Positions 12,486 to 20,551 are shown, numbered from the stretch's first letter. The stretch: 25,763 bases of DNA from JAHFLV01 sp964367845 (GCA_964367845.1 CAYIYW010000007.1:1-25763), one strand, 5' to 3'. Numbers and translations: made by a program. The notes: generated by a model from the letters alone, not told the origin.

Positions 12486-13420
12486 ACCAAACTACAAAAA
12501 ATTTAAGCCCTTCAGATTTGCTTGTGGGTCAATTTCTTGATAAGGCAAAAGCATTTCAGGCAAATGTCGAATTAATTAAGGTTCTAAAATCAAGAACTTA
12601 CAAAGTTAGCGAAGCCAATGTTTTGGTGCGTGCCTCGTCAGAAGGCAACAGGAGATATTTTTTCGGCATCAACTACATTACAGTTGAAGATATTGCCAAT
12701 CTTGATAACCCATTTATTGCCTTTATATGTGGCTCGATAGATAGAGTTGTAATAATCCCTGCCAAAATTTTATTCAAACATTTGCCAGAAATTAGTCACG
12801 ATAGAAATGGTGAGTATAAAATCAATATTGATAAAGATTTGAACATCGTTTTAGCCGGAAGAAAAAAAAGAATAAATTGTAGTAATTTCATAAATAAATG
12901 GAATCTTCTATTGTCCCCGCCTGTCATACTCGCGGAAAGTAAAAATACCGTTGAAGAAAGTTTGCACTCAATTTTACAGGGTCGTTTGATTGAAATAGGA
13001 AACATTCGAGGGTTTGATACTTTTTGTCCGAATAAGTCAAAAACTTTTAATGAGAAAAAACTCGATGAAATTAGCACTTTGACTACTTGTCCAGAATTAC
13101 AATTTGCGGATTACAATCTTTTAAAGCAGATCGATGTGCTTTGGTTTAGAAATAGAGGGAATAACATTGTTCCAGAATATGCTTTTGAAGTGGAGCTATC
13201 CACGGGGGTTTGGAGCGGTGTTGGAAGGATGGCAACATTGATCGACTATTCAAATGTTGGGTTATATGTTATTGCCAATGACCCTAAAAAATTTAAACAG
13301 GTTGTTTCTTCTTTTCCTGAAACTGAAAGCAGGTATAAGTTCGTAGCAAATGATTTGCTTGGGGATCTTTATTCTGCCGAAATGAACCTTAAAGGACTCC
13401 GTGTAAATATTGGTCTATAA
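12482..13420 (+). CDS. Restriction-endonuclease-like protein (PD-(D/E)xK type suspected)
   Basis: The 312-aa protein has an N-terminal region (about 1-140) with a predicted beta-rich domain (YFFGINYITVEDIANLDNPF, FICGSIDRVVIIPAK) reminiscent of DNA-binding modules in restriction enzymes. A C-terminal region carries IDVLWF (D218) and PEYAFEVELSTG (E236, E238), followed by a charged helix and LYVIAND. This D...ExE arrangement with a preceding Trp/Phe strand resembles nuclease-fold proteins described as restriction-endonuclease-like, in which FEVEHTT-type motifs recur. A canonical ExK is absent. No methyltransferase gene is adjacent, so a classical restriction-modification pair is not supported. 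Codon use is AT-rich, unlike the flanks, which suggests horizontal acquisition. Confidence 0.6.
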   Translation: MNQTTKNLSPSDLLVGQFLDKAKAFQANVELIKVLKSRTYKVSEANVLVRASSEGNRRYFFGINYITVEDIANLDNPFIAFICGSIDRVVIIPAKILFKHLPEISHDRNGEYKINIDKDLNIVLAGRKKRINCSNFINKWNLLLSPPVILAESKNTVEESLHSILQGRLIEIGNIRGFDTFCPNKSKTFNEKKLDEISTLTTCPELQFADYNLLKQIDVLWFRNRGNNIVPEYAFEVELSTGVWSGVGRMATLIDYSNVGLYVIANDPKKFKQVVSSFPETESRYKFVANDLLGDLYSAEMNLKGLRVNIGL

Positions 13421-13505
13421 TCTCCAAATTATATTCATGCCCATATCTAAAGAGCGAGCTCGTAATGTTGAGAAATGAAACTGATGACTACTTTAAGTGC
13501 TTTAA
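13421..13505. other. Convergent spacer after the accessory pair
   Basis: These 85 bases separate the tail-to-tail accessory pair and the helicase gene. I see no T-tract terminator on either strand and no supported gene. Confidence 0.6.
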
Positions 13506-16500
13506 TTAGACCCCCAATAACCTCCTCATCCCGCAAAACTCGCAATCCGGGTCTTCGCAGGTTTTATTCCAAAATGAAAGAGCCAGAATCTCCAAAGCGG
13601 CTTTTTTGAGCACGCCGACGAGTTCGGCCACTTCTTGCTCGGTTATTTCAAACCTTTCCCGTTTATATTTTCCCCGTTTGTTGGGCTCAACGAAATCTAT
13701 TTCGCCGGTCTTCATGGAGAAGCGCGCTGGGTCAAATTTTTCCAGAAGCAGTTTGTAAAAGATAAGCTGTCGTTTGTAATTGCCGTCAGAGTTTTTTGTA
13801 TCCCCTTCTATGTCGCGCCGACTTCTAGGTATGCCGGTTTTATAATCAACGACATTGACCGTCGCGCCGTCCAGAAATTCAACCCTATCAAGCTGGCCTC
13901 GCAGGAGAATATTTACCGGTTTTCCGGCGGATTCAATCGGAATATAGACCCCCGAAATTTTGAATTCATTGAAGATATTTTTCGGCCAAGTGTTTTTGTA
14001 AGTATCGTAGTAACCGCCAAGAGATTTTTTGCCCTTCTCCAAAAAAAGTTCATAATCGTGAACCGAAAGAGCTTTGCGGTTTAGGAATTTTTCAAAAAAG
14101 CCGAGTAGGTCTTTTTTAGACATCAAATTTTCATTTTTGTAGGCGTCAAAAAAAACTTTCAGCGATTCGTGAACTGCGGTGCCGTAGAGCTGAAATCTGC
14201 CCTCGCTTCGCGGAATCCGAATGAGATTCAGAAAGAAAAATTGCCACGGACAAGTCAGGTAATTATTCAGAGCGCTTATTGAAAAGCCGTGTTCCAGAAA
14301 AAGGCCCGACAGATATTCCCTATTTTGGACGCTAAGTTTGGTGTCGGACGGTTGTTCGGCGTCAGGCGTTTGTCCGTCACTGAACGATTGTCCGACTCCG
14401 CCCATTTTCCGCGCATCAGGGAAAATGTTTGGAGACCCGCTTTTTTCTTTTCCGACGCGGACAAGCTCTTTGTCAATTTCTTCCACAAACCGGCTTGGCA
14501 AAAGTTCCCGGCCGGATGTGCCGTGAGTCGCGTAGGTTAGAACAACTTCTTTTCTGGCCCGAGTTAAGGCCACATAAAGGAGCCGCCGCTCGTCAGAAAT
14601 ATCATTTTCAAGGTCTTTGGGCGCATCCGCGCTTATCGGCAAAAAATGAGTTGGACTGCGCCGACCACCCCACCGACCGTCGTTCAAATGAACGCAGAAA
14701 ATATAGTCAAACTCCAGACCTTTTGATTTGTGGGCGGTCATGAGGTTGACCTTGCCCGGATAAGATGAAACGCTTTTAGCCCGAACCGAAACACCGTGCA
14801 GAGTCATTTTGTCAAGAAGGTCTAGATAATCCTTAATCCTCACATTTTTATGGCGTTCAAGGAGTTCAACGGCATGCGAAAGAAGAGCGTCGTAGGCCGA
14901 AATCAGTTCAAGCGCCCGCGGTTTTGAAAGCAAAGAGCCGATAAAACCAATTTTTGAAACAACTTCCTGTAAGGCGTCAATCAGACCTCGGTTTTTGGCC
15001 GCGACGCTCAACTCGTGAAGCAGACGAAAAAGATGGATAAACCGTTTCGGCTCTTCAACGCCGGCTTTCAAAAGCTCGCTGGAGGATTTTATAATTTCAA
15101 TCAGATTCCGCCGTGATTCCCGACTTCTGTTGAAAACCTTAAAGACATCCAAATGGTTCAAACCCAGGAAATCAATAAAGAGCACCGGCGCGAGAAATTT
15201 CTCATCTCCAAAATCATTTACTGCTCTTAAAACATAAAGAAGCTTCTGAATATGCTCGTCGGCAATAACGTCAATGTCGGTGTGGAGAACATAAGGAATA
15301 CTTCTGGCATCAAAAGTCCGCGCGAGCAGGTCGGCATCTTTGTTGTCGCGGAACAGCACGGCGATTTGTTCGGCTGGAACCGTCTGTTTAATCTTTTCCG
15401 AAACCCCTTTGGCGATAAAATTTGCTTCGGCCTGCGGCGAATCGCACTCCCATATTAAAATATCGGCGTTTTTTGCCGGGTTTTGTGACTGGAGTTTCAC
15501 TCGCTTGTCGGCATTTTCGCCTATCGCATTGTTTTCAATTAAGCCGTGCGAGGCGTCAAGAATCCCTTGAGTTGAGCGATAGTTTTTGTTAAGCGAAACC
15601 ACGGTCGCCTGCGGAAAACGCCTTTTGAAATAAAGAAAGTTCTCAAGCGACGCGCCCTGAAAGCGGAAAATTGCTTGCTTTTCGTCACCAACCACAAAAA
15701 GATTGGGTTGTTCGTGAAAACCGGAAAGGAGTTCAAGCAAACGATTTTGGCCACGGTTGGCGTCTTGGTGTTCGTCCGCCAGAATATACTGATATGTTTC
15801 CTGAAGCTCCAAAAGCAAATTCTTATTTTCGCGAAGTTCCCGGAGAACCTCAATAATCATATCCTCATAGTCGTAAAGCCGCTTTTCCTCCAGCGTCTGT
15901 TGATATTTCTCGTAGAGGACGGCAAACTCGTTGCTATTTTCAATTTTCCTTATCGTTGGCTTGTATTTGGCCTTGATTTCGCCTTTATGCGCGCCTTTTT
16001 CGTGGCGGAAATCTTCAATATTTTCTAGGTCTTTCTCAAAATTTTTGGCATGTTTTTTGTACTCGGCCGGACTGACGTCCTCGCGCTTGAGTTCTTTTAT
16101 AAAAGAAAGGACTGCTTTTAGATAATAGAGCGGATTGCCGACCGGTTTGAGTGCGACAAATTTCGTTTCAAGAATCAATTTCTCAATAATGCTTATCTGG
16201 TCAACATCCGTAACGTGTTGGGCGCCGATAATCCGCGGAAATTCTTGGGGGAAACTTTTTATAACATCGTTGCAAAAACTGTGAAAAGTGTGAATCGGCA
16301 CGCGATAGCCGAGCGCGCCGATAATTTCAACCAGTTTTTTTCTGATGGAATGCACGCCCGATTCGGTAAAAGTCAGAGCAAGAATACTCTCTGGCGCGGT
16401 ATCTGTGCGCCGTAAAATGTTGGAAATTCGGAGGGTAAGAATGGAGGTTTTGCCCGTCCCCGGCCCGGCAATGACGATGACAGGGCCATCTATGGCGTCA

Positions 16501-16562
16501 ACCGCCGAGCGTTGTTCTTGGTTGAGTTTTTTGTAGAGGGAATCAAATTTGGAGGAATTCAT
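13506..16562 (-). CDS. UvrD/AddAB-like helicase with C-terminal RecB-family nuclease and Fe-S cysteines
   Basis: This 1018-aa SF1A helicase has Walker A GPGTGKT at 33-39, a Walker B-type DEHQD box, motif III-like GDEKQAIFRFQGA, and motifs V and VI (LMTAHKSKGLEFDYIF and LLYVALTRAR). The C-terminal third has a RecB/Cas4-type PD-(D/E)xK nuclease, with VVDYKTG (D906, K908) and then QLIFYKLLL. C771 (TCPWQFF) and C1002, C1007 and C1010 near the end match the four-cysteine Fe-S pattern of AddB/AdnA-type nucleases. One chain thus carries what AddAB or AdnAB divide between two subunits. It probably resects DNA double-strand breaks. The start MNSSK at 16562 is chosen because the -10 TATACT lies 10 nt upstream; an earlier Met would lie upstream of that -10 box. 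Confidence 0.9.
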   Translation of the reverse strand: MNSSKFDSLYKKLNQEQRSAVDAIDGPVIVIAGPGTGKTSILTLRISNILRRTDTAPESILALTFTESGVHSIRKKLVEIIGALGYRVPIHTFHSFCNDVIKSFPQEFPRIIGAQHVTDVDQISIIEKLILETKFVALKPVGNPLYYLKAVLSFIKELKREDVSPAEYKKHAKNFEKDLENIEDFRHEKGAHKGEIKAKYKPTIRKIENSNEFAVLYEKYQQTLEEKRLYDYEDMIIEVLRELRENKNLLLELQETYQYILADEHQDANRGQNRLLELLSGFHEQPNLFVVGDEKQAIFRFQGASLENFLYFKRRFPQATVVSLNKNYRSTQGILDASHGLIENNAIGENADKRVKLQSQNPAKNADILIWECDSPQAEANFIAKGVSEKIKQTVPAEQIAVLFRDNKDADLLARTFDARSIPYVLHTDIDVIADEHIQKLLYVLRAVNDFGDEKFLAPVLFIDFLGLNHLDVFKVFNRSRESRRNLIEIIKSSSELLKAGVEEPKRFIHLFRLLHELSVAAKNRGLIDALQEVVSKIGFIGSLLSKPRALELISAYDALLSHAVELLERHKNVRIKDYLDLLDKMTLHGVSVRAKSVSSYPGKVNLMTAHKSKGLEFDYIFCVHLNDGRWGGRRSPTHFLPISADAPKDLENDISDERRLLYVALTRARKEVVLTYATHGTSGRELLPSRFVEEIDKELVRVGKEKSGSPNIFPDARKMGGVGQSFSDGQTPDAEQPSDTKLSVQNREYLSGLFLEHGFSISALNNYLTCPWQFFFLNLIRIPRSEGRFQLYGTAVHESLKVFFDAYKNENLMSKKDLLGFFEKFLNRKALSVHDYELFLEKGKKSLGGYYDTYKNTWPKNIFNEFKISGVYIPIESAGKPVNILLRGQLDRVEFLDGATVNVVDYKTGIPRSRRDIEGDTKNSDGNYKRQLIFYKLLLEKFDPARFSMKTGEIDFVEPNKRGKYKRERFEITEQEVAELVGVLKKAALEILALSFWNKTCEDPDCEFCGMRRLLGV

Positions 16563-16572
16563 AATCGGGGGA

Positions 16573-16581
16573 AGTATAGCA
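16573..16581 (-). promoter_or_regulatory. Extended -10 promoter of the helicase-nuclease gene
   Basis: On the minus strand TGCTATACT (16581 to 16573) is an extended -10 ending 10 nt before the ATG at 16562. The predicted leader is only a few nt, so translation is probably leaderless or nearly so. Its upstream side overlaps the -35 region of the divergent unit 3 promoter. Confidence 0.6.
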
Positions 16582-16596
16582 TGGCCTGATTGCAAA

Positions 16597-16625
16597 TTGA
16601 CAAATTGGCAACAAACATTTATTGT
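16597..16625 (+). promoter_or_regulatory. Promoter of isolated unit 3
   Basis: TTGACA at 16597-16602 and TATTGT at 16620-16625 are separated by 17 bp. The -35 is perfect and the -10 matches four of six positions. The sequence TTGACAAATT also occurs at the unit 1 promoter. A leader of about 45 nt precedes the first gene. Confidence 0.75.
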
Positions 16626-16675
16626 GTTAAAGGAAACAGTAACCTAGAAAACCCCCGAATCCAAGGAGACAAAGC

Positions 16676-17059
16676 ATGGCGGGTGCGATGCCGATAATAA
16701 TTGAAAAGTCCCGAAGAGAACATCTTTTGGAGGCAGAGGTGGTCGGACACGGAACCTATGTTTCCAGAGGTTGGTTCCGAAGGCGACAAAAACCAACGCT
16801 GGTGATTCGCCTGTTTCCTGACAGCCACTCCAGAATTGTGCTGATTCTCACGCAAATCGCGGAGATCGGAAAAATAGCCTTACCGGAGTTGCCAGCTGAA
16901 ATTGAGATCGGAATGCTTTCCGAAGCCGCGCGAGACCGATTCAGAATTGGAGAGAGGGTTGAGATCGTTTTCAGTACTTCAAACGGTCTTGACACGTTTA
17001 TTCTAGGAGCAGAGCCGATTCGGTTTGAACGGATCCAAGAAACCAACCAATGGCAGTAG
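16676..17059 (+). CDS. Unrecognised 127-aa protein, first gene of isolated unit 3
   Basis: AAGGAG at 16663-16668 lies 7 nt before the ATG, one of the strongest ribosome binding sites in the window. The protein is basic and beta-rich in appearance, with alternating hydrophobic strands (TLVIRLFPD, RIVLILTQI, RVEIVFST, TFILGAEPIRFERI), so a small beta-barrel or OB-like fold is possible. A WFRRRQK patch near residues 33-39 could bind nucleic acid. I recognise no family. It has no signal peptide. The gene begins ATGGCGGG, as does the one at 154, and is followed by a second small ORF after a 49-nt gap. Codon use is less extreme than in unit 1. Function unknown. Confidence 0.7.
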   Translation: MAGAMPIIIEKSRREHLLEAEVVGHGTYVSRGWFRRRQKPTLVIRLFPDSHSRIVLILTQIAEIGKIALPELPAEIEIGMLSEAARDRFRIGERVEIVFSTSNGLDTFILGAEPIRFERIQETNQWQ

Positions 17060-17108
17060 CGACATGCGAACATGTTCTGCGGACATTCACAGACAAGGAG
17101 AAATCGGG

Positions 17109-17273
17109 ATGTTGAAACTCATCGGCATTCTCGCCAAGCGCGCTCTCACTTTGAAATGGCGCATCGCAGACACATCTGTCATGACTGTTTTGCTCACGAT
17201 GGTCATGTCCATGCTTTCCATTCTAGCTCTACTCTTCGCAACACCTGTCGTTATGGCCATATTGGGAATTTAG
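17109..17273 (+). CDS. 54-aa hydrophobic membrane peptide, second gene of isolated unit 3
   Basis: AAGGAG at 17095-17100 lies 8 nt before ATG 17109, so this shorter frame is the likely product rather than a longer frame starting at 17025 inside the preceding gene. The peptide has a basic N-terminal half (LIGILAKRALTLKWR) and one long hydrophobic segment, about residues 24-53 (MTVLLTMVMSMLSILALLFA), which would span the membrane. Such size and shape fit small single-pass proteins, including type I toxin-like peptides, but nothing identifies it as a toxin. A strong intrinsic terminator follows. Confidence 0.65.
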   Translation: MLKLIGILAKRALTLKWRIADTSVMTVLLTMVMSMLSILALLFATPVVMAILGI

Positions 17274-17296
17274 TGTTCATTTTCTTGAGAACACCC

Positions 17297-17321
17297 AACC
17301 CGCTGATTGAGGCGGGTTTTT
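17297..17321 (+). terminator. Intrinsic terminator of isolated unit 3
   Basis: AACCCGC at 17297-17303 pairs perfectly with GCGGGTT at 17312-17318 around an 8-nt loop, with T at 17317-17321. On the other strand, after rpoD, the same hairpin lacks a T tract. Confidence 0.88.
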
Positions 17322-17323
17322 GC

Positions 17324-18625
17324 TTAATAATAATTCCTCAACCGATTGATACTCGGATGTTGCCGAATTTTTTCATGCGCCTTGGCTTCAATCTGTCTGA
17401 TGCGTTCGCGAGTCACGCCGAACTCTTTTCCGACTTCTTCTAGCGTATGAGTAATTCCATCCACCAAACCATGTCTCATTTCTAGAATTCTCCGCTCTTT
17501 TTGAGGCAAATCATTTAGTATTTCTCTAATCTGGTCGGCGATAATTCTGCGCGCCGATTCTTGGTCGGGCGAAAGAATTTTGTCGTCGGCGATGAAGTCG
17601 CCGAGAGTGGACTTGCCGTCGTCATCGTCACCGACAGGACTTTCAAGCGACACAGTGTTTTGGTCAATTTTTTCAATTTGATAAATTTTCTCAACATCTA
17701 AATCCATTTCGGTTGCCACTTCTTCGGGCAGAGGGTCTCGGCCGAGGTCTTGCGACAATCGACGAACAATTTGCTTATACTTGGCAATTGTTTCAACCAT
17801 ATGCACAGGCACCCGAATCGTCCGCGATTGGTCGGCCAAAGCGCGAGTAATCGCCTGCCTAATCCACCATGTTGCGTATGTTGAGAACTTATAACCCTTC
17901 GTCCAATCAAACTTATCAACCGCCTTAAAAAGACCGAGGTTTCCTTCCTGAATAAGGTCAAGCAGGGTTAAATCCGGACTGCGTCCGACATATTTTTTGG
18001 CGATTGAAACCACAAGCCGGAGATTGGAGCGGGCCAAAAGATTTTTTGCTTCAGGGTCGTTGGCTTCAATTCTCTTGGCGAGTTCCTTTTCTTTCGCGCC
18101 GTTGATAAGCGGATACTGACCGATTTCTTTCAAATACATTTGGATTGAGTCATAACTGGAACCGCTTTCATGTCCGCTGTATTTTTTGAGAGTGTCGTCA
18201 ACGGAGATATCAAGCAAGCCACCTCCCTCAAGAACGTCAATTCCGGCTTCGCCCAAACGGGCATAAAGGCCGTCAAGAAAAGCCAAATCGTCCTCAATCG
18301 TCGGAAATTCCTTGAGAATGCCGTCATAGGTTACGAAACCGCGTTCCTTTCCTTTATGAATGAGCCGTTTTACACCGTCCTCAAGCTTCTTGGCTTTCTG
18401 ACTGATTTGTCGGGAAATATCGGTTTTGACGCCGACCTTTGCGGTTATTTTTCCGCCTGCTTTTTCGGCAAATTTTCCGCCTGATTTGTTGCCTGATTTT
18501 CCGCCCGATTGTTTTTCACCGGTTTTTTTTCTCTTATTGGCGAAAGTTTTTCCGGCACGCGCCTTTTTGGGGGCTTTGGCCGCCCTTTTGGCTTTTTTTA
18601 TTTTTGTTTTTTTTATTGCGCTCAT
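17324..18625 (-). CDS. rpoD: Primary RNA polymerase sigma factor (sigma70)
   Basis: The 433-aa protein has a Lys-rich N-terminal region (about 1-75) with SGGKSGNKSGGK-type repeats, then region 1.2 (about 150-185, SIQMYLKEIGQYPLI), region 2 (SNLRLVVSIAKKYVGR, then DLIQEGNLGLFKAVDKFD and YKFSTYATWWIRQAI in 2.3-2.4), region 3 (PVHMVETIAKYKQI) and region 4 with the HTH EVGKEFGVTRERIRQIEAKA. The 2.4 and 4.2 segments are typical of primary sigma factors that read TATAAT and TTGACA. MSAIKK at 18625 is preferred because its ATG overlaps the dnaG stop in ATGA; an upstream Met 66 nt earlier would lie well inside dnaG. The overlap suggests coupled translation of primase and sigma factor. Confidence 0.95.
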   Translation of the reverse strand: MSAIKKTKIKKAKRAAKAPKKARAGKTFANKRKKTGEKQSGGKSGNKSGGKFAEKAGGKITAKVGVKTDISRQISQKAKKLEDGVKRLIHKGKERGFVTYDGILKEFPTIEDDLAFLDGLYARLGEAGIDVLEGGGLLDISVDDTLKKYSGHESGSSYDSIQMYLKEIGQYPLINGAKEKELAKRIEANDPEAKNLLARSNLRLVVSIAKKYVGRSPDLTLLDLIQEGNLGLFKAVDKFDWTKGYKFSTYATWWIRQAITRALADQSRTIRVPVHMVETIAKYKQIVRRLSQDLGRDPLPEEVATEMDLDVEKIYQIEKIDQNTVSLESPVGDDDDGKSTLGDFIADDKILSPDQESARRIIADQIREILNDLPQKERRILEMRHGLVDGITHTLEEVGKEFGVTRERIRQIEAKAHEKIRQHPSINRLRNYY

Positions 18626-20475
18626 AGTTTGTCTTCTTTTAATTTGTTGTCTTCTTTCAAGGCCGTCAACCTGCTCGTGATTTGCTGGCACTGATTCAAA
18701 AATTCTTCCACTTTGACGCCGTCCTTATCAATCTCTGCCCTGTGGAGTTCCACCATTTTTTTCGCCAGTTCATCCTTAAGCATTTCTTCCTCTAAATTCA
18801 TGAAAAGTCCTTCAATGTCTTTTTCAAATTTCGCGCTCTGCTCGTAATACTGCTCGGCTTCAAAAATCAGCTTGTCTCGTTCATCGGCGACCGCGACTTC
18901 AAGCGCTTGGGCATTTTCAACGCCAGCGATTTCAACAAAACGTTTCCGAATGGCGCTGGCCGTGACACCGTGGTTTCCCTTGTCGTCATGTCGGCTTTCT
19001 TGCCATAAAATTACTCCGATAATTCTCCGCTCAATTCCCTGTCGCCTTGATGTCAGTATTTTTCCCGTGGTTTTTTCGGTTTGACCAGATTGACCGGACG
19101 GTCGCCCACCCCGCTCATTCTGCCCGTTCTGCCCACTCTCTCCGGAAGCTGTTTTTGGCGACTTCAAAAGGGTCTTAAAATCGTCCCACAACGCATCTTC
19201 TTTTAGACCGGATTTTTCGGCGATGCTCTTAATGAAATGGGCTTGCTCGGTTTTGCTTTCAACATGAAGCACGAACGGCAAGACGGCGGATTTGATTTCG
19301 CGGGACAACACTCTGGGGTCCAGTTTTCGGGCTAACAAATTGTCGGCGTAAAAATCAATAATGTGTTTGCCGTTTTTGAGAGCTTGCTTCCAGAGATTCG
19401 GATTCTTGGCGACTAGCGATGCAGGGTCCTCGCCCGGCGGAAGCACGGCAACTTTGACCTCCATGCCAATCCGCATGGCCAGTTCGGCGCTTCGCTTTGT
19501 GGCGTTAAAACCGGCGCTGTCGGAGTCAAAAGCAAACATCACCCGAGGCGAGAGCCGAAGCAAACGACGCAAATGAAATTCAGTCAGAGCCGTTCCGGAA
19601 GAAGCCACTGTGTTGGCAAGCCCCGCTTGGTGCGAAAGAATCAAATCCATTTGGCCCTCCACCAGAATTGAATAATTAAGTTTCCGAATGGCCGTTTTGG
19701 CTCGGTCAAAACCGTAAAGAACTTCCGATTTGTTAAACAGAACTGTAGCCGGACTATTCAGATATTTCGGTGATTTGTCGTCATCAACAAAAATCCGACC
19801 TGAGAACGCCACTGGCCGGCCGGTGGAATCAAAAATCGGAAACATAATACGACCCCGAAAAACGTCGTAGAAACTTTGCGGGCCAGTATGTTGGGTAGCG
19901 CGCTGAACACCATGTTGAGCGACGGTATCGCTCCGGTCGTTTCGCTTGATTAAACCGGTCGCGAGCATGTCGGTTTCGGAAATTTTTTCCGCCAGCAAGT
20001 GGTCATAAAGCGTCCGCCACTCATTTTTTGCATAACCGATCCGCCATTTGGATATCGTTTCGGCCGTCAGTCCGCGTTTGTGCAGATAATCAAGAACCGA
20101 CTTATTATTTACAAGCCCGCTCTCAAAAAATTCTACCGAGGTCTCTACGGCCTTAAACAATTTGTCTTTCTCGTCCCTTTCGCCTCGCCTTTCCGGAACA
20201 AGTTCAACACCCGCTTTAGTGGCAAGATTCGTCAAGGCCTGCCGAAATTCAAGCCCCTCAAACTCCTCAACAAAAGTGAACATGTCGCCTTTTGCGCCAC
20301 AACCGAAACAATAATAAGTGCCACGGTCTGGCGAGACAAAGAACGACGGCGTTTTCTCATTGTGAAACGGGCACTTGGCTTTATAGCTGGCACCGGCCTT
20401 TTCAAGTTTGAGATATGACGACACCACATCCGTGATTGAGAGCCGTTCTTTGATTTTTTCAACAGAAGACGACAT
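18622..20475 (-). CDS. dnaG: DNA primase
   Basis: The 617-aa primase starts with a CHC2 zinc-binding domain (C35, H38, C56, C59). The TOPRIM catalytic region carries EGQMD (E273, D277) and FAFDSDSAG (D317, D319). A segment TVAQHGVQRATQHTGPQS is inserted before YDVFRGRIMFPI, where most primases have a shorter loop. A Gly/Gln-rich linker (GQNGQNERGG and GQSGQT, about 435-455) separates the core from a helical C-terminal domain that in this family contacts the replicative helicase. The ATG at 20475 has TAAAAT ending 8 nt upstream and no ribosome binding site. The stop overlaps rpoD by 4 nt. It makes RNA primers at the replication fork. Confidence 0.95.
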   Translation of the reverse strand: MSSSVEKIKERLSITDVVSSYLKLEKAGASYKAKCPFHNEKTPSFFVSPDRGTYYCFGCGAKGDMFTFVEEFEGLEFRQALTNLATKAGVELVPERRGERDEKDKLFKAVETSVEFFESGLVNNKSVLDYLHKRGLTAETISKWRIGYAKNEWRTLYDHLLAEKISETDMLATGLIKRNDRSDTVAQHGVQRATQHTGPQSFYDVFRGRIMFPIFDSTGRPVAFSGRIFVDDDKSPKYLNSPATVLFNKSEVLYGFDRAKTAIRKLNYSILVEGQMDLILSHQAGLANTVASSGTALTEFHLRRLLRLSPRVMFAFDSDSAGFNATKRSAELAMRIGMEVKVAVLPPGEDPASLVAKNPNLWKQALKNGKHIIDFYADNLLARKLDPRVLSREIKSAVLPFVLHVESKTEQAHFIKSIAEKSGLKEDALWDDFKTLLKSPKTASGESGQNGQNERGGRPSGQSGQTEKTTGKILTSRRQGIERRIIGVILWQESRHDDKGNHGVTASAIRKRFVEIAGVENAQALEVAVADERDKLIFEAEQYYEQSAKFEKDIEGLFMNLEEEMLKDELAKKMVELHRAEIDKDGVKVEEFLNQCQQITSRLTALKEDNKLKEDKL

Positions 20476-20551
20476 TTTTGAGGATTTTAGATTTAAGATA
20501 CCAAATTTTAGATGTGAGATTTGACAGGTGTGAGATATGAGATATTGGATA
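20476..20551 (-). promoter_or_regulatory. Repetitive rpoC-dnaG spacer with a dnaG -10 element
   Basis: The 76-nt spacer contains TAAAAT (20489 to 20484), 8 nt upstream of the dnaG ATG. It is built largely of ATCT-containing variants such as ATCTCA, ATCTAA and ATATCT. They may be slippage-prone simple sequence or protein-binding sites. No T-tract terminator for rpoC is visible. Confidence 0.5.

Noticed and set aside
12482..13420. Complete restriction-modification system
   Set aside because: There is no DNA methyltransferase motif in either neighbouring gene, and the nuclease motif is atypical, so only a restriction-like protein is claimed.
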